From NCBI GenBank assembly GCA_963682175.1, contig OY821775.1:13116501-13180500 (forward strand): a DNA stretch of 64,000 nucleotides, read 5' to 3'. A program made the position numbers and the translations under genes. The DNA comes from Triglochin maritima. Its lineage: Eukaryota > Streptophyta > Magnoliopsida > Alismatales > Juncaginaceae. The notes under the pieces were generated by a model. The model saw nothing but the letters and a program-made list of their open reading frames with translations. It searched no databases and was not told the DNA's origin. Position 1 is the stretch's first letter. Each line of letters starts with the position of its first letter. Below, one piece after another: positions 61,141-64,000 of this stretch.

Positions 61141-61550
61141 AGAGGTACCGGGCATGATGCAATTCTCATAGTCATCTTAACAAAGTCAAACAAGCACAAC
61201 TTAGAATCACAAAATATCGGGATGATCATCTTATAAGACTCTTATATGCGGACGTTCATGACGCACTATCTTTTTAAACATTGTGTTTGTTTTTTTTATA
61301 CTTATGATTGACTCATTAAAAACACTAAGTCTTTGCGGGGAGGTGTCCCCGGGGACCTACCCGGGCGGCAAAACGGGATGTTGGTGGTCTCATTTGTTGT
61401 GGGGCACATGTTCTCATTCTTTGGTTTGTTTAATTTATTAAATAATGTTAATATATTTATTTTAAAGTAATTTTAATTATTTTTTTAAAATTTTTTTCTT
61501 CTGAAAATATTTTTTCATTTGTTTTTATATTTTAATTTTTTTAAACAAAT

Positions 61551-64000
61551 TAAAATTTATTTAACCCAGAATTTGCCTACAAACGACATGAAGGGAAGAG
61601 AATATAGGGTGTGGTGGGGAGATGAATGATGTAAAATTACATTTTATTTATACTTAGACTTCCACTAAACATTTTCTATATAAAACTACATCAAATATTT
61701 TCCTAATTAATATTTAAAAAAATTAATTTGTGTGGTCACATATCTAATATACAAAATCGATTTGGGAGGAAAGGGTGGTCAATTGCCTACACGTGACACC
61801 CCTAAATCCGCCACTGTGTGGAATGTAAGAAGACTCGTAGTCATGATCTTTATAAAATAATCATCTCAATTTATTTTTTCTCTGTCACGTCAACATATTA
61901 ACTTCACAATCTCTTTCATTTTCCCAACTATAACACCTTGTAAAAAATCATGTTGTCAAATCAATTGTTCTTTTTGCTACCATTCATTTATTACAATTTA
62001 CAAATAAATAAATAAATCATAATTTATCACTTTTATGCGTGAATTATTAATAAATTTTGATACAAATATTTTCATTGTTAATTTTTCAAAAATAATTGTT
62101 GGACAAATGTTGGTAAAATAGTTAATTTATTAACTGCAAAATGTTGATACTGATGTGATAATCAAACTTACATACATTACAATAATGATTACATATAACT
62201 AAACATTACAACAACTAAAATCAACTAATTAATCTATCACGAATTAAATCTGTTTAAGAGCCAAATGTGTCTCACGAATTCGATCTCTATTGTCAAAGTA
62301 TCAATATCGTCAACATGGCCAGTGGGGTATTCGAACGACTCATCATCATTTGTTGTTCTTCTATTAGTTGTATGTTGAAGACAATCTTCAACAAATTCAC
62401 TTGTATCAGCGTAGTGAGCACATGATTCTCGTTCATTATCTACTATCATATTGTGTATTATGATGCAAACCATTATAATTTGTTTAGTAAGTCGACATTC
62501 CATGCAAGAGATGGATTTCAAATTATTTGTGAATCGCGGTTGAAGCACTCCAAATGCACACTCCACATCCTTCCATGTGACTTCTTGGTATTGAGCAAAC
62601 AATCTATCTTTAAGAGTTTGTGAAAGAATGACTGATTGGATGAATGTGGGCCACTGGAGATAAATACCATTAGTAAGATAATATCATGTATTGTAGTGGT
62701 GACCATTGACCATGTAATTTACAGTTGGCGCCCTTCCCTGTAGAATATCATCAAAAATTGAAGATCGATGAATCACATTAATGTCCTTACACAAACCTAG
62801 GGTGCCGAAGAACAAATGTCAAATCCATAGATCTTAGGATACTACAGCCTTGAGGACAAGTGTCGCTTTGCCACTTGCCCTTCGTATTAACCTTTCTATG
62901 CAATTGTGCAATTTTTCCACTCCCAGTGCATGCAATCAATGTTGTCTATCATGTCATGGAATTTGCAACACACACCGATATTAAGAAGCCTTACTAAAAC
63001 CGTCAGTGTAGGTCTTCTCAAATATTCATCACCAAATTGGGCAATGACACCTCAGTGAGTTTTGGCAGGGTGTTTATGGTTGTTCCCTCACTTAGCTGCA
63101 AAAGCATCAGTTGATGTGCCATATTCTAACATTCACATGACTCCAGTACATTTTTGTAGTGCTGATATTCCAAGTCTACCAGTGTCATCAGGTCTTCATT
63201 GAAAGAATACATCAATGTTCTCAAGAACACTTACTATACGAACAAAGACATGCTTACAGATTCTAAATCTTCTTCAAAACATATGATCTAGATACACAAC
63301 ACCTTCAACGAAGTAGTCTTTAAAAAGATTGTTATAACCAGCTTCACGATCTTTGTCGTAGTTGCGATGTTGATTGACTTTTCTCAGCCTCTTTCGAGAG
63401 TTTGAAGAAAACATCTCAGATAGCAATGAAGGTACTGATTCAATTAATTTGTCTATTTTCGCAACTAATGCACGTCTATTCGCATCGTCAGAATCAGACA
63501 AAGTGGAGTTTGAAAAGACGTCTAAATCATTTGCTAGAATTTGAATAAGAACAATGAGGCAAAGGAAAGAGAGAGGGTTGGGGAAGACTGAAAGGGTGAG
63601 AAACTTGTGGTTACTCATATAGTTTGAAAAATGTGGTCGTTGGGAAAAGGACGGGAATATAATCCCTGCAAAAGTTAAAGTTGAGAACATAATCTTTGGA
63701 AATGTGAAAGTTGAGAATATAATCTCTCCAAAAGTTAAGTTGAGAATATAATATCTACAAAAGTTAAGTTTAGAATATAATCTCTGGAAAGGGGTAAGTT
63801 GAGAATATAATCTCTGCAAAAGTCAAAGTTGAAAATATAATCTCTGGATATGTGTAAGTTGAAAATATAATATCTGCAAAAGTTAAAGTTGAGAGTATAA
63901 TCTCTGAAAAGATGAAAGTTTAGAATATAATCACGGCAAAAGTTAAAGTTAAAAACATAAAAACATGATTATAACGAATAGAAATACGATAGATATTAAA
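61551..64000 (-). repeat. Right arm of the 27-kb-spaced inverted repeat (Harbinger segment)
   Basis: The reverse complement is nearly the same as 34854-37306 along its whole length and still matches at the last base of the window. On its inner side it continues with about 220 bp (61330-61550) not present in the other arm, including a GC-rich 'ggtgtccccggggacctacccgggc' palindromic block that may be a subterminal end. Confidence 0.9.
62237..63618 (-). pseudogene. PIF/Harbinger (HARBI1-like) transposase relic, copy 2
   Basis: Begins MSNHKFLTL at 63618 and ends at 62237 after FAQYQEVTWKDVECAFGVLQPRFTNN and CIIIHNMIV. It shares with copy 1 the stop after a FFQ-like triplet and the same later frame breaks, and differs at scattered single bases (for example EVTW versus EATW). 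The shared lesions show that both derive from an already disabled source. Confidence 0.85.

Overview
This is a plant nuclear window, most likely from a eudicot. It has AT-rich intergenic DNA, short AT-rich introns with GT-AG borders, plant-specific gene families (beta-galactosidase with a C-terminal lectin domain, thioredoxin h, ACC oxidase, a land-plant glycine-rich membrane protein) and dense nested plant transposons. Nothing in the sequence fixes the species.

Layout. 1-2.2 kb: an LTR rich in GGTCGACC palindromes, cut by a solo LTR. 2.2-8.5 kb: gene-free, with a hAT-type MITE and a 363-bp foldback element. 8.5-10.8 kb: a PIF/Harbinger-type element with TTA target duplications that carries only the Myb/SANT-like ORF. 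11.8-16.5 kb: a complete MULE with a 10-bp target duplication, carrying a decayed transposase/OTU-like gene and a decayed plant-mobile-domain-like gene in divergent orientation. 18.6-23.4 kb: an intact 19-exon beta-galactosidase gene (+). 25.4-27.1 kb: an intact 3-exon thioredoxin h gene (-) with a heat-shock-element-like promoter. 27.9-29.2 kb: an intronless, frameshifted, 5'-truncated relic of the Fanconi anaemia protein FANCE. 29.9-31.1 kb: a 3-exon ACC oxidase-like gene (-). 34.3-44.1 kb: transposon-rich DNA, with a Harbinger relic, a 2145-bp solo LTR with a perfect 5-bp target duplication, two hAT MITEs and a minisatellite. 47.0-58.8 kb: an intact 22-exon gene (-) for a 1439-residue glycine-rich multi-pass membrane protein. 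59.5-64.0 kb: a copia gag relic and a second, inverted copy of the 34.9-37.3 kb Harbinger segment.

Four genes look intact when spliced (BGAL, TRX h, ACO, glycine-rich membrane protein). Each gives one uninterrupted reading frame with consistent intron phases. They do not form a pathway; this is ordinary eukaryotic gene order. BGAL acts on the cell wall, TRX h in cytosolic redox, ACO makes ethylene, and the large membrane protein has no established role. Two of the introns have GC-AG borders.

The most unusual parts are the MULE that combines transposase, OTU-like and plant-mobile-domain-like modules with GC-rich foldback introns, the FANCE retro-relic, and the 27-kb-spaced inverted pair of Harbinger segments that share the same disabling changes.
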